A stretch of DNA of 64,000 nt from Aerobium sp039839275 (GTDB lineage: Bacteria > Pseudomonadota > Alphaproteobacteria > Rhizobiales > Rhizobiaceae): positions 124,001 through 188,000 of the forward strand of contig NZ_JBDOQP010000001.1 in NCBI RefSeq assembly GCF_039839275.1, written 5' to 3'. Positions within the stretch are counted from its first letter, which is position 1. Every line of letters starts with the position of its first letter. The translations under genes and the position numbers were made by a program. Shown here piece after piece: positions 8,341 to 17,433 of this stretch. The notes under the pieces were generated by a model. The model made no database searches and was not told the origin of the DNA. It saw nothing but the letters and a program-made list of their open reading frames with translations.

Positions 8341-9441
8341 ATGAGAACGGTATTCAAGACGTCCTACGACGCCGACATCAATCTCTTCCGGCACGCTGCG
8401 CAGCGCAACTGGTACATCGTTCTTCTCGCCGCCGTGCTGATCCTGCCGTTCGTGCTGAGCGATTATGCCATCGGCGAGATGACTAACCTGCTGATCTGGT
8501 CGATCGCCTGCATGGGGCTGATGATCCTCGTCGGGCAAACCGGCCAGGCAAGCCTGGGCCATGCGGCCTTTCTCGCTGTCGGCTGCTACGCCAACGTGCT
8601 GCTGCAGGAGCGGCTGGGCCTGCCTTTCATCCTGTCGTTCCCGCTGGGCGGCCTGATCGCCGGGATCGCCGGAGCGCTGATAGCCATGCCGATGACCAAG
8701 CTTCACGGCGTCTATCTCGCCATCGGCACCATCGCGATGGCGATCCTGACCGATGACCTGATCGTTCTCGCGACGCCGCTCACCAACGGCGTGACGGGCC
8801 TGTTCGCGCCCGACATCGAGATTTTCGGATACAACTTCAACCGCTACGGCAACCCGAACGGGCTGTATTTTCTGATCCTCGGAATTACGCTGCTCGTCGT
8901 GCTTCTCTATCGCAACCTCCAGCGTTCGCCCCTGGGGCGATCCTTCGCCGCAATTCGCGACTCGGAGATATCGGCGCAGGCGATGGGGGTGAACGTGGCG
9001 CGCACCAAGGCCGTCGCGTTCGGCATCTCGGCCGGCGTTACCGGGCTTGCCGGGGCGCTGATCGGACATTTCGCCGGTATCTTCAACAATGAGACGTTCA
9101 ACATCATCCTGTCGATCCAGCTCCTGCTGGCGATCGTCATCGGCGGGCTGGGCACCATCCACGGCGCCTTCTTTGGAGCAGCGGTGATCGCGCTCCTGCC
9201 GCAGACGATCGCGATGGGACGTGATGCGCTCAATCAGATGATCGGCAGTGGCTCTATCGCCATTCCGGGCCTCGAAGCAGCGATCTTCGGAGGGATCCTC
9301 ATCGCCTTTATCCTCTTTGAACCTCAGGGCATCTACGGTCGCTGGTTCAAGATCAGGACATGGTTCGAACTGTTTCCGTTCTATCGCCGCGACATGTTCC
9401 GCCGCCAGAAATCCTATCTGAAGACGGAGAGAATGCGATGA
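8341..9441 (+). CDS. Branched-chain-type ABC transporter permease (LivM family)
   Basis: This 366-residue second permease carries a long hydrophilic N-terminus before the first membrane segment (about residue 30). LivM-type features include LMILVGQTGQASLGHAAFLA and LSIQLLLAIVIGGLGTIHG. A cytoplasmic basic tail of about 35 residues (FPFYRRDMFRRQKSYLK) closes the protein. It overlaps the next gene by 4 bp. It pairs with the LivH-type protein encoded at 7459. Confidence 0.92.
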   Translation: MRTVFKTSYDADINLFRHAAQRNWYIVLLAAVLILPFVLSDYAIGEMTNLLIWSIACMGLMILVGQTGQASLGHAAFLAVGCYANVLLQERLGLPFILSFPLGGLIAGIAGALIAMPMTKLHGVYLAIGTIAMAILTDDLIVLATPLTNGVTGLFAPDIEIFGYNFNRYGNPNGLYFLILGITLLVVLLYRNLQRSPLGRSFAAIRDSEISAQAMGVNVARTKAVAFGISAGVTGLAGALIGHFAGIFNNETFNIILSIQLLLAIVIGGLGTIHGAFFGAAVIALLPQTIAMGRDALNQMIGSGSIAIPGLEAAIFGGILIAFILFEPQGIYGRWFKIRTWFELFPFYRRDMFRRQKSYLKTERMR

Positions 9442-10223
9442 GCCTTCTCGAGATCGATAATGTCACCCTGCGTTTTGGCGGTGTCACCGCCGTCAACCAG
9501 GTTTCCTTCAATGTCGAGGAGGGCGAGGTGTTCGCCCTGGTCGGCCCCAACGGCGCCGGCAAATCGACAATCTTCAACCTGATCTCGCGCATTTACGATC
9601 CGGCCGAGGGAGACATCCGTTTTGACGGGAAGTCGATCCTCAACAAGGCGCCGCACGAGATCGCACGGCTTGGTATCGCGCGCACCTTCCAGAACATCGA
9701 GCTGTTCGAGCAGGCGACGGTGCTGCAGAACCTGCTGGTCGGCCGGCATCGCCACCGGAAAAGCAACATGTTGACCGAGCTCGGTTTCACGCCGTTCGTG
9801 CGGCGCGAGGAGCGTCGTCATCGCGAGGCGATCGAGAAGGTTATCGATTTCCTCGACCTGCAGCCCTACCGCGAAAAATATATCGCCGGGCTCCCCTACG
9901 GCGTGCGCAAGGTGGTTGAAATGGGCCGCGCTCTCGCTATCGAGCCGCGGCTGCTGTTGCTGGACGAGCCGGCTTCCGGGCTATCGGTGGAGGAGACGCA
10001 GGACGTCGCCTTTTGGGTAGAGGACATCAAGAAGCAGATGGGCGTCACCGTGCTGATGGTCGAGCACGACATGCATCTCGTTTCATCGGTGTCCGACCGC
10101 GTCCTGGCGCTTGCCGACGGCAAGATGCTGTCGCTGGGCAAGCCGCATGAGGTCCAGAACGATCCAAAGGTAATCGAAGCCTATATCGGCGTCGCCGACG
10201 AGACCGAGGAGGCGGCGGCATGA
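9438..10223 (+). CDS. ABC transporter ATP-binding protein (LivG family)
   Basis: A 261-residue nucleotide-binding subunit starting at the ATG that overlaps the LivM-type stop. Walker A is GPNGAGKST, the Q-loop lies in RTFQNIELF, and Walker B is LLLLDEPASGLS. The signature motif is degenerate (LPYGVRKVVEMGRAL, where LSGGQ is usual), as is common in LivG proteins. The H-loop is MLMVEHDMHLV-like. It overlaps the LivF-type gene by 4 bp. Together they power the importer at the inner face of the cytoplasmic membrane. Confidence 0.93.
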   Translation: MSLLEIDNVTLRFGGVTAVNQVSFNVEEGEVFALVGPNGAGKSTIFNLISRIYDPAEGDIRFDGKSILNKAPHEIARLGIARTFQNIELFEQATVLQNLLVGRHRHRKSNMLTELGFTPFVRREERRHREAIEKVIDFLDLQPYREKYIAGLPYGVRKVVEMGRALAIEPRLLLLDEPASGLSVEETQDVAFWVEDIKKQMGVTVLMVEHDMHLVSSVSDRVLALADGKMLSLGKPHEVQNDPKVIEAYIGVADETEEAAA

Positions 10224-11038
10224 GCATGGTTGAGGCGACAAAGGCTCCCGTGGAGGCGACCGATCCCGAAGTCGTGCTCTCGATCCGCAATATCGAGAGC
10301 TATTACGGGCCGATCATGGCCATCCGCGGCGTCAGCCTGGAAGTGCCTCAGGGGCGGATCGTCACGGTGCTCGGCGCCAACGGCGCTGGAAAGACGACGT
10401 TGATGAAGACCATCTCCGGCGTCATGGATCCCGAGAAGGGACAGATCGTCTATGAGGGCCGGAACATTGCCGGCTACAGTCCGGACCGGGTCGTGCGCGC
10501 GGGCATCGTGCACGTGCCGGAAGGACGCGAAGTGTTCCCGCTTCTCACGGTCGAGGAAAACCTCAGGATGGGCGCTTACACGCGCTCGGACACTGACGGC
10601 ATCCGCCGCGACCAGGAGATGGTGTTCTCCTATTTTCCCATTCTTGCCGAGCGGCGGTCCCAGGTAGCGGGCACGCTTTCAGGCGGCCAGCAGCAGATGC
10701 TCGCGATCGGCCGGGGCCTGATGGCAAAACCGAAGCTGATGCTCCTCGACGAGCCCTCGCTCGGCCTGTCGCCGCTGCTTGTGAAGGAGATCTTCCAGAT
10801 CATCCGCCGGCTCAATCGCGAGCAGGGCGTGACCATGATGCTGGTCGAGCAGAATGCCAAGGTTGCTCTGGAACTGGCTGACTACGGCTATGTGATGGAA
10901 CTCGGCCGCATAGTGATGGCCGACACCGCACAACGGCTGCTTCAGTCCAAGGACGTCCAGGAATTCTACCTCGGCGTGCAGACGGAAGAGACCCAGCGCG
11001 GCCAGAAGCGCTGGAAGCAGAAAAAGACATGGCGCTGA
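10220..11038 (+). CDS. ABC transporter ATP-binding protein (LivF family)
   Basis: A 272-residue second ATPase with Walker A GANGAGKTT, signature LSGGQQQMLAIGRGLM, Walker B LMLLDEPSLGLSP and H-loop LVEQNAKVALEL. It is longer than usual LivF (about 235 residues) through an N-terminal extension of about 20 residues and a lysine/arginine-rich tail (GQKRWKQKKTWR). The coupled ATGA start follows the LivG-type gene, and the next gene starts 25 bp after it with its own ribosome binding site. Confidence 0.92.
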   Translation: MSMVEATKAPVEATDPEVVLSIRNIESYYGPIMAIRGVSLEVPQGRIVTVLGANGAGKTTLMKTISGVMDPEKGQIVYEGRNIAGYSPDRVVRAGIVHVPEGREVFPLLTVEENLRMGAYTRSDTDGIRRDQEMVFSYFPILAERRSQVAGTLSGGQQQMLAIGRGLMAKPKLMLLDEPSLGLSPLLVKEIFQIIRRLNREQGVTMMLVEQNAKVALELADYGYVMELGRIVMADTAQRLLQSKDVQEFYLGVQTEETQRGQKRWKQKKTWR

Positions 11039-11063
11039 AGCGTGCTTTCGGGAGGAAAGTGAC

Positions 11064-12959
11064 ATGACGATCGCCAAGAACTTGCCGCCGCAGCAGACGC
11101 TGGGTGGCCACAGCTTCAACAAGGACCTGACGAAGGGGCCGTACTTCTTCGACGGCTGCGATACGCTGGCCAAGCTGTTCTTGCAAAGATGCCGGGAACT
11201 CGGGCCGAAGGTGGCGCATCGCGAGAAGGACTACGGCATATGGCTGTCCTACACGTGGACTGATTTCCACGAGCACGCGCGTCTCATCGGCCTGGGGCTC
11301 CTGGCGATGGGGCTCAAGCGCGGCGAGGTCGTTTCCATCCTGTCCGAGGACAACAAGGAGTGGATATACACCGACCTCGGAGTCCAATGCGTCGGGGGCA
11401 TCGCTTCGGGTGTCTACACCACCGATTCCGCCGCGCAGCTCAAATACCTCGTCAACGATTCAGACAGCCGGTTCCTGTTTCTCGAAAACGACGAGCAGCT
11501 CGACAAGTACCTGTCTGTGAAAGACGAGATGCCGGGTCTCGCCAAGGCCATCGTCTACGATCGCGAGGGCCTGCACGACTTTTCCGACGACAAGGTCATC
11601 TTCCTTGACGATCTCTATGCGGCGGGACGCGCCTTCCTCAAGGAGAACCCCGATCGCTTCGAGGAGGAGGTGGCGCGTTCGAAGCCCGACGAGACGGCAC
11701 TGCTCGTCTACACGTCCGGCACGACCGGCCCGCCGAAGGGCGCGATGATCTCGCACCAGAACATCATTGCTTCGATCATCGGCTCGGTGCTCACGCTGCC
11801 GGTGAAGCCCAGCGATGAGCAGGTGTGCTTCCTGCCGCTGTGTCATATTCTCGAAAGGCTGATCACGGTGTTTACGCCGATCGGGCTGAAATCGACCGTG
11901 AATTTTGCCGAGAGCCCGGAGACGGTGTTCGACAATGTCCGCGAGGTCTCGCCGCACGTCTTCACTGCGGTGCCGCGCGTCTGGGAGAAGATCTACAGCC
12001 GCGTGACGATCATGGCGAGCGAGTCCGGCATGGTCGGCAAGTGGTCGTTTGCACAGGCGGTCAAGGCAGGCAAGGCCCGCGCCGAGGCGCTCGACGAAGG
12101 CGTGCCGATCCCGTTCGTCACCCGGCTGTCATATGCGTTCTGGGACTTCGTGCTCTTGGGCAACGTGCGCAGGATGCTCGGGTTCGACCGGCTTCGGCGC
12201 GGCACGACGGGTGCGGCGCCCATCTCGCCGGATCTGCTGCGCTGGTTCCGCGCCATCGGCGTGACGGTCCTGGAAGGCTACGGCATGACGGAGAGTTCCG
12301 GGGTCATCTCGGTCAACCTGATCGAGCGCCAGAAGACCGGCAGCGTCGGGCCCGCCGTGCCCGGCGGCGAAGTTCGCATCGCCGATGACGGCGAGATCCA
12401 GTACCGTGGCCCCAACGTCTTCAAGGGCTACTGGAACAAGCCAGAGAAGACGGCGGAGACCATCTCGCAGGATGGCTGGCTCAAGACCGGCGATGTCGGA
12501 CGGCTCGACAATCAGGGCTTCGTCACCATCACCGGCCGGGTCAAGGACATCATTATCACCGCAGGCGGCAAGAACATCACGCCTGCCGAGATCGAGAACC
12601 GGCTGAAGTTCTCGCCCTACATCTCAGACGCCGTGGTGATCGGCGACCAGCGCAAATATCTGACGTGCCTCGTGATGATCGATCAGGAAAATGTCGAGAA
12701 GTTCGCGCAGGACCGCAAGGTTCCGTTCAACAATTTCAAATCGCTCTGCGCAGCGCAGGAGGTCCGGGACCTGATTGCAGGAATTATCGAAGACACCAAC
12801 AGGGAGTTTGCCCGCGTAGAACAGATCAAGGATTTTCGCTTGATAGACGTGCTTCTCACGGCCGAAGATGAGGAGTTGACGGCGACAATGAAGCTGAAGC
12901 GCAGCTTCGTCGAAAAGAAGCACGCAAATCTGATCAATGAAATGTACGGCCGGGAGTGA
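11064..12959 (+). CDS. AMP-forming long-chain-type acyl-CoA ligase
   Basis: A 631-residue ANL-superfamily ligase preceded by GGGAGGAAAG. The P-loop is YTSGTTGPPKGAMISHQN, later motifs are EGYGMTESSG and GWLKTGDVGRLD, and the hinge/lysine region is GRVKDIIITAGGKNITPAEIE. The long-chain FadD/FadD15-like architecture includes an insertion typical of this group. It would activate the imported acid to its CoA thioester at ATP cost, feeding the kinase/dehydrogenase steps. Placement between the transporter ATPases and the binding protein argues for transport coupled to activation. Confidence 0.92.
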   Translation: MTIAKNLPPQQTLGGHSFNKDLTKGPYFFDGCDTLAKLFLQRCRELGPKVAHREKDYGIWLSYTWTDFHEHARLIGLGLLAMGLKRGEVVSILSEDNKEWIYTDLGVQCVGGIASGVYTTDSAAQLKYLVNDSDSRFLFLENDEQLDKYLSVKDEMPGLAKAIVYDREGLHDFSDDKVIFLDDLYAAGRAFLKENPDRFEEEVARSKPDETALLVYTSGTTGPPKGAMISHQNIIASIIGSVLTLPVKPSDEQVCFLPLCHILERLITVFTPIGLKSTVNFAESPETVFDNVREVSPHVFTAVPRVWEKIYSRVTIMASESGMVGKWSFAQAVKAGKARAEALDEGVPIPFVTRLSYAFWDFVLLGNVRRMLGFDRLRRGTTGAAPISPDLLRWFRAIGVTVLEGYGMTESSGVISVNLIERQKTGSVGPAVPGGEVRIADDGEIQYRGPNVFKGYWNKPEKTAETISQDGWLKTGDVGRLDNQGFVTITGRVKDIIITAGGKNITPAEIENRLKFSPYISDAVVIGDQRKYLTCLVMIDQENVEKFAQDRKVPFNNFKSLCAAQEVRDLIAGIIEDTNREFARVEQIKDFRLIDVLLTAEDEELTATMKLKRSFVEKKHANLINEMYGRE

Positions 12960-13006
12960 GCGATGGCCGTGCGGGAAGATACGCAAAAGCAACCAGGAGG
13001 AGTGAA

Positions 13007-14185
13007 ATGAAGAGCTTTATCGCCAGTTCGATACTCGCCACCGGCCTCGCGCTCGGCATGGCTTCGGCCGCGTCGGCCACGCAGGGCGTCACCGATACGG
13101 AGATCGTCATCGGTTCCAACGGCGACCTGTCCGGCGTTTTCGCCGCGTTCAACGTCGGTGCCATCAAGGCGGCACAGCAGATGTTCGACGAGGTCAATGC
13201 CAGTGGCGGCATCCATGGCCGGACGATCCGCTTCGTGGTGGAGGACCACGGATACCAGGTGCCGCGCGCGGTGCAGAACTTCAACAAGCTGATCAACTCG
13301 GATCAGGTCTTCGCCATGATCCTCAATCTGGGGACGCCGCACAACATTGCCGGCTTTCCTCTGATGGAATCCAAGCAGGTGGCCAACATCTCGCCGCTGA
13401 CAGCGGCGCGTCAGATGCTCGAAGGCGACATCGCGCTGAAATATGCGGGCTTTTCCTCCTACTACGACCAGGTTCGGGCGGGCATTAAGCATCTCGTCGA
13501 GGAGCGCGACGCGACAAAGCTGTGCTCGATGTACATTCCTTCCGATTTCGGCCTCGAAGTGTTCGAGGCGACGCGTGACGAGGCAGAAGCGTTGGGCATT
13601 GAATATGTCGACGAGACAACCCATCGCCCCGACGAGCAGGAATTCGTGGGCTCGATCCAGAAACTGAGGGACTCGGGTTGTGAGATCGTCTCGCTCGGCA
13701 TCGCCGTGCGCCCGATCATCATTGCCGTCGGCACCGCGAAGCGCCTCGGGTGGGACGATGTTGCCTTCATCGGCTCGTCGGCGGGCTTCAATACTGCGAT
13801 TGCCAAGGTGCCCGAAGGCGTGACCGAGGGTTACTATGCGGCGGCGGGCTGGGTCGACTTCGAGGATCGTCTCGACGTGCCCGAAGTCGCCGAATGGGCC
13901 AAGGCATATCAGGATGCTCACGGGGAGCCAGCCGGCACCGCGGCGCAGCTAGGCTATGGCGCAGCGAAAACCCTTGTCATGGCGCTGGAGGCGGCAGGTC
14001 CCGAACTGACCGCGGAAAGCTTCCGCGCCGCGATGGAGAGCGTCAAGTACAACGATGTCATCAATGACGCCGAGGTCGACTACGGTGAAGACCATCTCGG
14101 CTCAAGCCTCGTTGTGATCTCGAAGATCGAGGGCGGAAAGTGGGTCGAGGTCGGCCGGCTGGATGCCGCCGCGCCGCAGGAGTAG
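13007..14185 (+). CDS. ABC transporter substrate-binding protein (LivK/Peripla_BP_6 family)
   Basis: A 392-residue periplasmic binding protein. The ATG at 13007 follows AGGAGGAG, and the first 24 residues form a signal peptide cleaved after ASAAS-AT. The mature start is the family motif GVTDTEIVIGSNGDLSG. Two lobes of the type I periplasmic fold follow, with LGTPHNIAGFPLMES in the binding cleft region. It is the last gene of the rightward operon and is followed by a strong terminator at 14210-14239. Family members at catabolic loci often bind aromatic or aliphatic acids instead of branched-chain amino acids. Confidence 0.92.
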   Translation: MKSFIASSILATGLALGMASAASATQGVTDTEIVIGSNGDLSGVFAAFNVGAIKAAQQMFDEVNASGGIHGRTIRFVVEDHGYQVPRAVQNFNKLINSDQVFAMILNLGTPHNIAGFPLMESKQVANISPLTAARQMLEGDIALKYAGFSSYYDQVRAGIKHLVEERDATKLCSMYIPSDFGLEVFEATRDEAEALGIEYVDETTHRPDEQEFVGSIQKLRDSGCEIVSLGIAVRPIIIAVGTAKRLGWDDVAFIGSSAGFNTAIAKVPEGVTEGYYAAAGWVDFEDRLDVPEVAEWAKAYQDAHGEPAGTAAQLGYGAAKTLVMALEAAGPELTAESFRAAMESVKYNDVINDAEVDYGEDHLGSSLVVISKIEGGKWVEVGRLDAAAPQE

Positions 14186-14209
14186 CCTCTACTGCCAATT
14201 CGAAGGAAA

Positions 14210-14239
14210 GCGCCGCGCGGATGTCCGCGCGGCGCTTTT
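14210..14239. terminator. Bidirectional intrinsic terminator
   Basis: A perfect 12-bp GC-rich stem (14210-14221 and 14224-14235) with a 2-base centre is followed by TTTT on the + strand and flanked by AAAG on the left. It sits between the convergent binding-protein gene and RND gene and can end both transcripts. Confidence 0.85.
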
Positions 14240-14267
14240 CATTCGTGGTTGAAGCGGGCCTTCGCCT

Positions 14268-17200
14268 TTATTCCGCCGGCTGGACCTTGGGGGTGCTCGC
14301 CTGTTCGAGCTCACGGCTGAGGCGCTGTTCCTCTTCCATCTTCGGCGTGATGAACCGTCCCAGAAGCAGGTAGGCAACCGGTGTCAGGAACAGCGTCGCG
14401 ATCGTCGACAGGCCGAGGCCGCCCACAATCACCCAGCCAAGCGCAATGCGCGCTTCTGCGCCGGCGCCGCTGGCAAGAACCAGCGGAAGCCCGCCCACGA
14501 TGGTGCAGATCATCGTCATCACCACCGGGCGCAGGCGAATGTTGGAGGCTTGCTCGATCGCCTCTCGGACGCCAAGTCCCTTGTCGCGAAGCTGGTTTGC
14601 GAACTCCACGATCAGAATGCCGTTCTTGGCCATGATGCCGACAAGCATGACCAACCCGATCTGGCTGTAGACGTTGAGACTTGTACCCGTAAGGATGAGC
14701 GCAAAGATGGCGCAGGCGAGACCCAACGGAACGGTCGCCATGATGATGATGGCGCTGACGAAGCTCTCGAACTGGGCGGCGAGCACAAGCAGGATGATCA
14801 CGATGGCAAAGCCGAATATCGTTGCCATGCCACCGGACGTTTCGTCGAGGGTTGCGGCTTCCGCCAGCGGGATGACGTAACTGCCAGGCGTGAGGTGGTC
14901 GTCGGCAATGTCGAGCACCGTCTCATATGCGTCGCCGAGCGTGAAGTCGTCCGCCAGCGCCGTCGTGATTGCGACTGAGCGCATCTGTTGCTCGCGATCG
15001 AGTGACGGCGCGACGGCCTGCTCCGTCAAGGTCGCGATGGTGGACATGGGGACGAAGCGGCCGTCGTCGGCCTTCATGAAGATGTTCTCGAGATCGGTTG
15101 GGTCGTTGATGGGGTTGGTCGTGGAAACGAGCTTCACCGGGAACGACCTGTCCTCGATGAACACCGAGGCGATCTCGCGACCGTCGAGCATTGCCTGCAT
15201 GGCCTGTGCCAGGCCCGTGATATCCACCCCGAGATCCGCGGCACGCCGCCGGTCGATTTCCACCGAGAGCTGCGGCTGGGTGGTTTCGGCGGACAGGCGC
15301 GGCTGCCGGAAGCGTGGATCCTGCTCCAGTTCGCCGACGATCGCTGCGGCAGAAGCGTTGAGATCGGCATAGCTGTTGCCGAGCAGCGCGACCTGCAGGC
15401 CGCTGCCTGCACCGCGGATGCCAAGGCTGTTGGGCTGGAAGGCGAATGCGCGCACACCCGGGACGGCGGTCAACCTGCCAGTCATGTCGTTCAGTATTTC
15501 CTGCTGCGACCGTTCGCGCTGGTCCCAGGGGGCGAGCGACATGACCATGAAACCGCTGTTGGATTCGCCCCCCGATCCCGCGATCGCAAAGATGCTCTCG
15601 ACTTCACCGCTGTCGCGCAAAGGCTGGATCAGCATCTCGATCTCGCGCATGCGCTGCGCCAGGTAGTCGAGGCTGACGCCCTGGGGGGCGGAGATTCGCA
15701 CGAACGCGGAAGAGCGGTCCTCGGATGGCGTCAGTTCAGAACGGATCGAGCCGAACATCGAAAGCGCGAGACCCCCAAACAGCAGCGCAACGATGACCAC
15801 GACCATCGGCGCGTTGAGCGCCATACCCAGAAGCCGGCGGTACAAGCCCGCGAGCGCCCCACCGACGCTGCGACGCCCTTGATGCTCCCCTTCATCTGCA
15901 TGAAGGCCCGCACGCAGCATGCGCGAAGCCAGCATCGGACACAGCACCAGCGCGACGATCGACGACAGAAACACTGCCAGCGCCAGCACGAAACCGAATT
16001 CGCGGAACAGCCCGCCAGTCTGTCCAGGCAGGAACGACAGTGGCACGAACACGGCAACGAGCGTCGCCGTCGTGGCGATGACGGCGAAGAACACTTCCTG
16101 GGTGCCGAGTACGGCTGCGGCGCGCGGGCCCATGCCTTCGTTGCGCCGTCGAACAATGTTCTCGAGCACGACGATTGCGTCGTCGACGACAAGGCCAGTG
16201 GCAAGCACCAGAGCGAGGAGCGTCAGAATATTGAGCGAGAAACCCGCGAGATAGATCGCCGCCAGTGTACCGATCAGTGCGACCGGCATCGCCAGCCCCG
16301 GGATGATGGTGGCGCGAACGTCGCGCAGGAACAGGTAGATGATGAGGAGGACGACGGACACCGAGATCGCCAGCGCAATCTCCACCTCGTGGATGGCGCC
16401 GTTGATGAATACGGCGTCGTCGCTGGTGATGAATATGTTCATCCCATCCGGCAAAGTGGGGCCAATTTCCTCGACCGCCGCCCGCACGCCTTCGGAAATC
16501 TCGAGCGTGTTCGACTGTGCCTGGCGCACGATCCCGAGCCCGATGCCAGTTTCGCCATTGGCACGCAGTTGCGACGTTCCGATGTCGGGTCCGAGCGTAA
16601 CCGTTGCCACGTCGCCGAGACGGACGTTTTCCGCGAGCGAGATCGCCTCGAACTGTTCGGGCGTGTTGACGGGTGCAGTCGCGCGGACAATCAGGCTTTG
16701 CGTGTTGCTCGTGAGCGCGCCAGCAGGGGTGTTGTAGGCCACGGATGCGAGGGCGTTGCCGATATCGCCCAGTGTCAGGCCCATGCTCGCGACGCGCGCC
16801 TGATCGATGTCGATGCGGAATATCTTCTCGCGATCGCCATAGATCTGGACGTCAGCCACGCCGGGGATCGAAGCGAGCGAATCGACAATCTGGTCCTCGA
16901 CAAGGACCGACATGTCCTCGACGCTCATCGTCGACGACGTGACGGCGAGACGCAGCACGGCCTGGGCGTTTGCGTCGGCCTTGATGATCTGCGGCGCGTC
17001 GATATCGTCTGGCAGGTTGCGCTGTACACGGCCGACCGCGTCACGCATGTCGGAGGCAGCGGTATCCAGGTCGACATCGTCGCCGAACTCGACGGTGACG
17101 CGGCTGTCGCCGAACTCCGAACTCGATGACATCGACTTGACGCCAGGCACCCGCGCAACCGCGCCTTCGATGATCGCGGTGACCTCCCTGTCGATCGACT

Positions 17201-17399
17201 CCGCGGAAGCGCCGGAGTAATCCGTACGCACGGTGATGACCGGCCGGTCAACGTCTGGAAGCTCGCGGATCTCGATGCCGAATAGAGCTGCCAGCCCGGC
17301 GACTGTGATCAACGTGTTGAGGACGAAGGCGAGGACGGGTCTGCGCACGAACAGCGCGGTGATGCCGGTGTCGGTCGAGGAAGTGGGGGACTGGCTCAC
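14268..17399 (-). CDS. RND efflux transporter permease (HAE1/AcrB-MdtB family)
   Basis: About 1043 residues, matching the usual length of an RND pump. The GTG at 17399 with GAGGGAGA upstream is chosen because a longer reading would run into the adaptor gene. The first membrane helix follows ITALFVRRPVLAFVLNTLI. The proton-relay Asp pair is in GLVVDDAIVVLENI, and the matching lysine helix is MVGIMAKNGILIVEFAN. Two large periplasmic loops follow helices 1 and 7. It sits 34 bp downstream of the membrane-fusion gene; no outer-membrane factor gene is present here, so a TolC-like partner must lie elsewhere. The substrate is unknown. Confidence 0.95.
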   Translation of the reverse strand: MSQSPTSSTDTGITALFVRRPVLAFVLNTLITVAGLAALFGIEIRELPDVDRPVITVRTDYSGASAESIDREVTAIIEGAVARVPGVKSMSSSSEFGDSRVTVEFGDDVDLDTAASDMRDAVGRVQRNLPDDIDAPQIIKADANAQAVLRLAVTSSTMSVEDMSVLVEDQIVDSLASIPGVADVQIYGDREKIFRIDIDQARVASMGLTLGDIGNALASVAYNTPAGALTSNTQSLIVRATAPVNTPEQFEAISLAENVRLGDVATVTLGPDIGTSQLRANGETGIGLGIVRQAQSNTLEISEGVRAAVEEIGPTLPDGMNIFITSDDAVFINGAIHEVEIALAISVSVVLLIIYLFLRDVRATIIPGLAMPVALIGTLAAIYLAGFSLNILTLLALVLATGLVVDDAIVVLENIVRRRNEGMGPRAAAVLGTQEVFFAVIATTATLVAVFVPLSFLPGQTGGLFREFGFVLALAVFLSSIVALVLCPMLASRMLRAGLHADEGEHQGRRSVGGALAGLYRRLLGMALNAPMVVVIVALLFGGLALSMFGSIRSELTPSEDRSSAFVRISAPQGVSLDYLAQRMREIEMLIQPLRDSGEVESIFAIAGSGGESNSGFMVMSLAPWDQRERSQQEILNDMTGRLTAVPGVRAFAFQPNSLGIRGAGSGLQVALLGNSYADLNASAAAIVGELEQDPRFRQPRLSAETTQPQLSVEIDRRRAADLGVDITGLAQAMQAMLDGREIASVFIEDRSFPVKLVSTTNPINDPTDLENIFMKADDGRFVPMSTIATLTEQAVAPSLDREQQMRSVAITTALADDFTLGDAYETVLDIADDHLTPGSYVIPLAEAATLDETSGGMATIFGFAIVIILLVLAAQFESFVSAIIIMATVPLGLACAIFALILTGTSLNVYSQIGLVMLVGIMAKNGILIVEFANQLRDKGLGVREAIEQASNIRLRPVVMTMICTIVGGLPLVLASGAGAEARIALGWVIVGGLGLSTIATLFLTPVAYLLLGRFITPKMEEEQRLSRELEQASTPKVQPAE

Positions 17400-17433
17400 G
17401 ATCGTTCTCCCTCGAGAATGGCTTGTGGACGCA

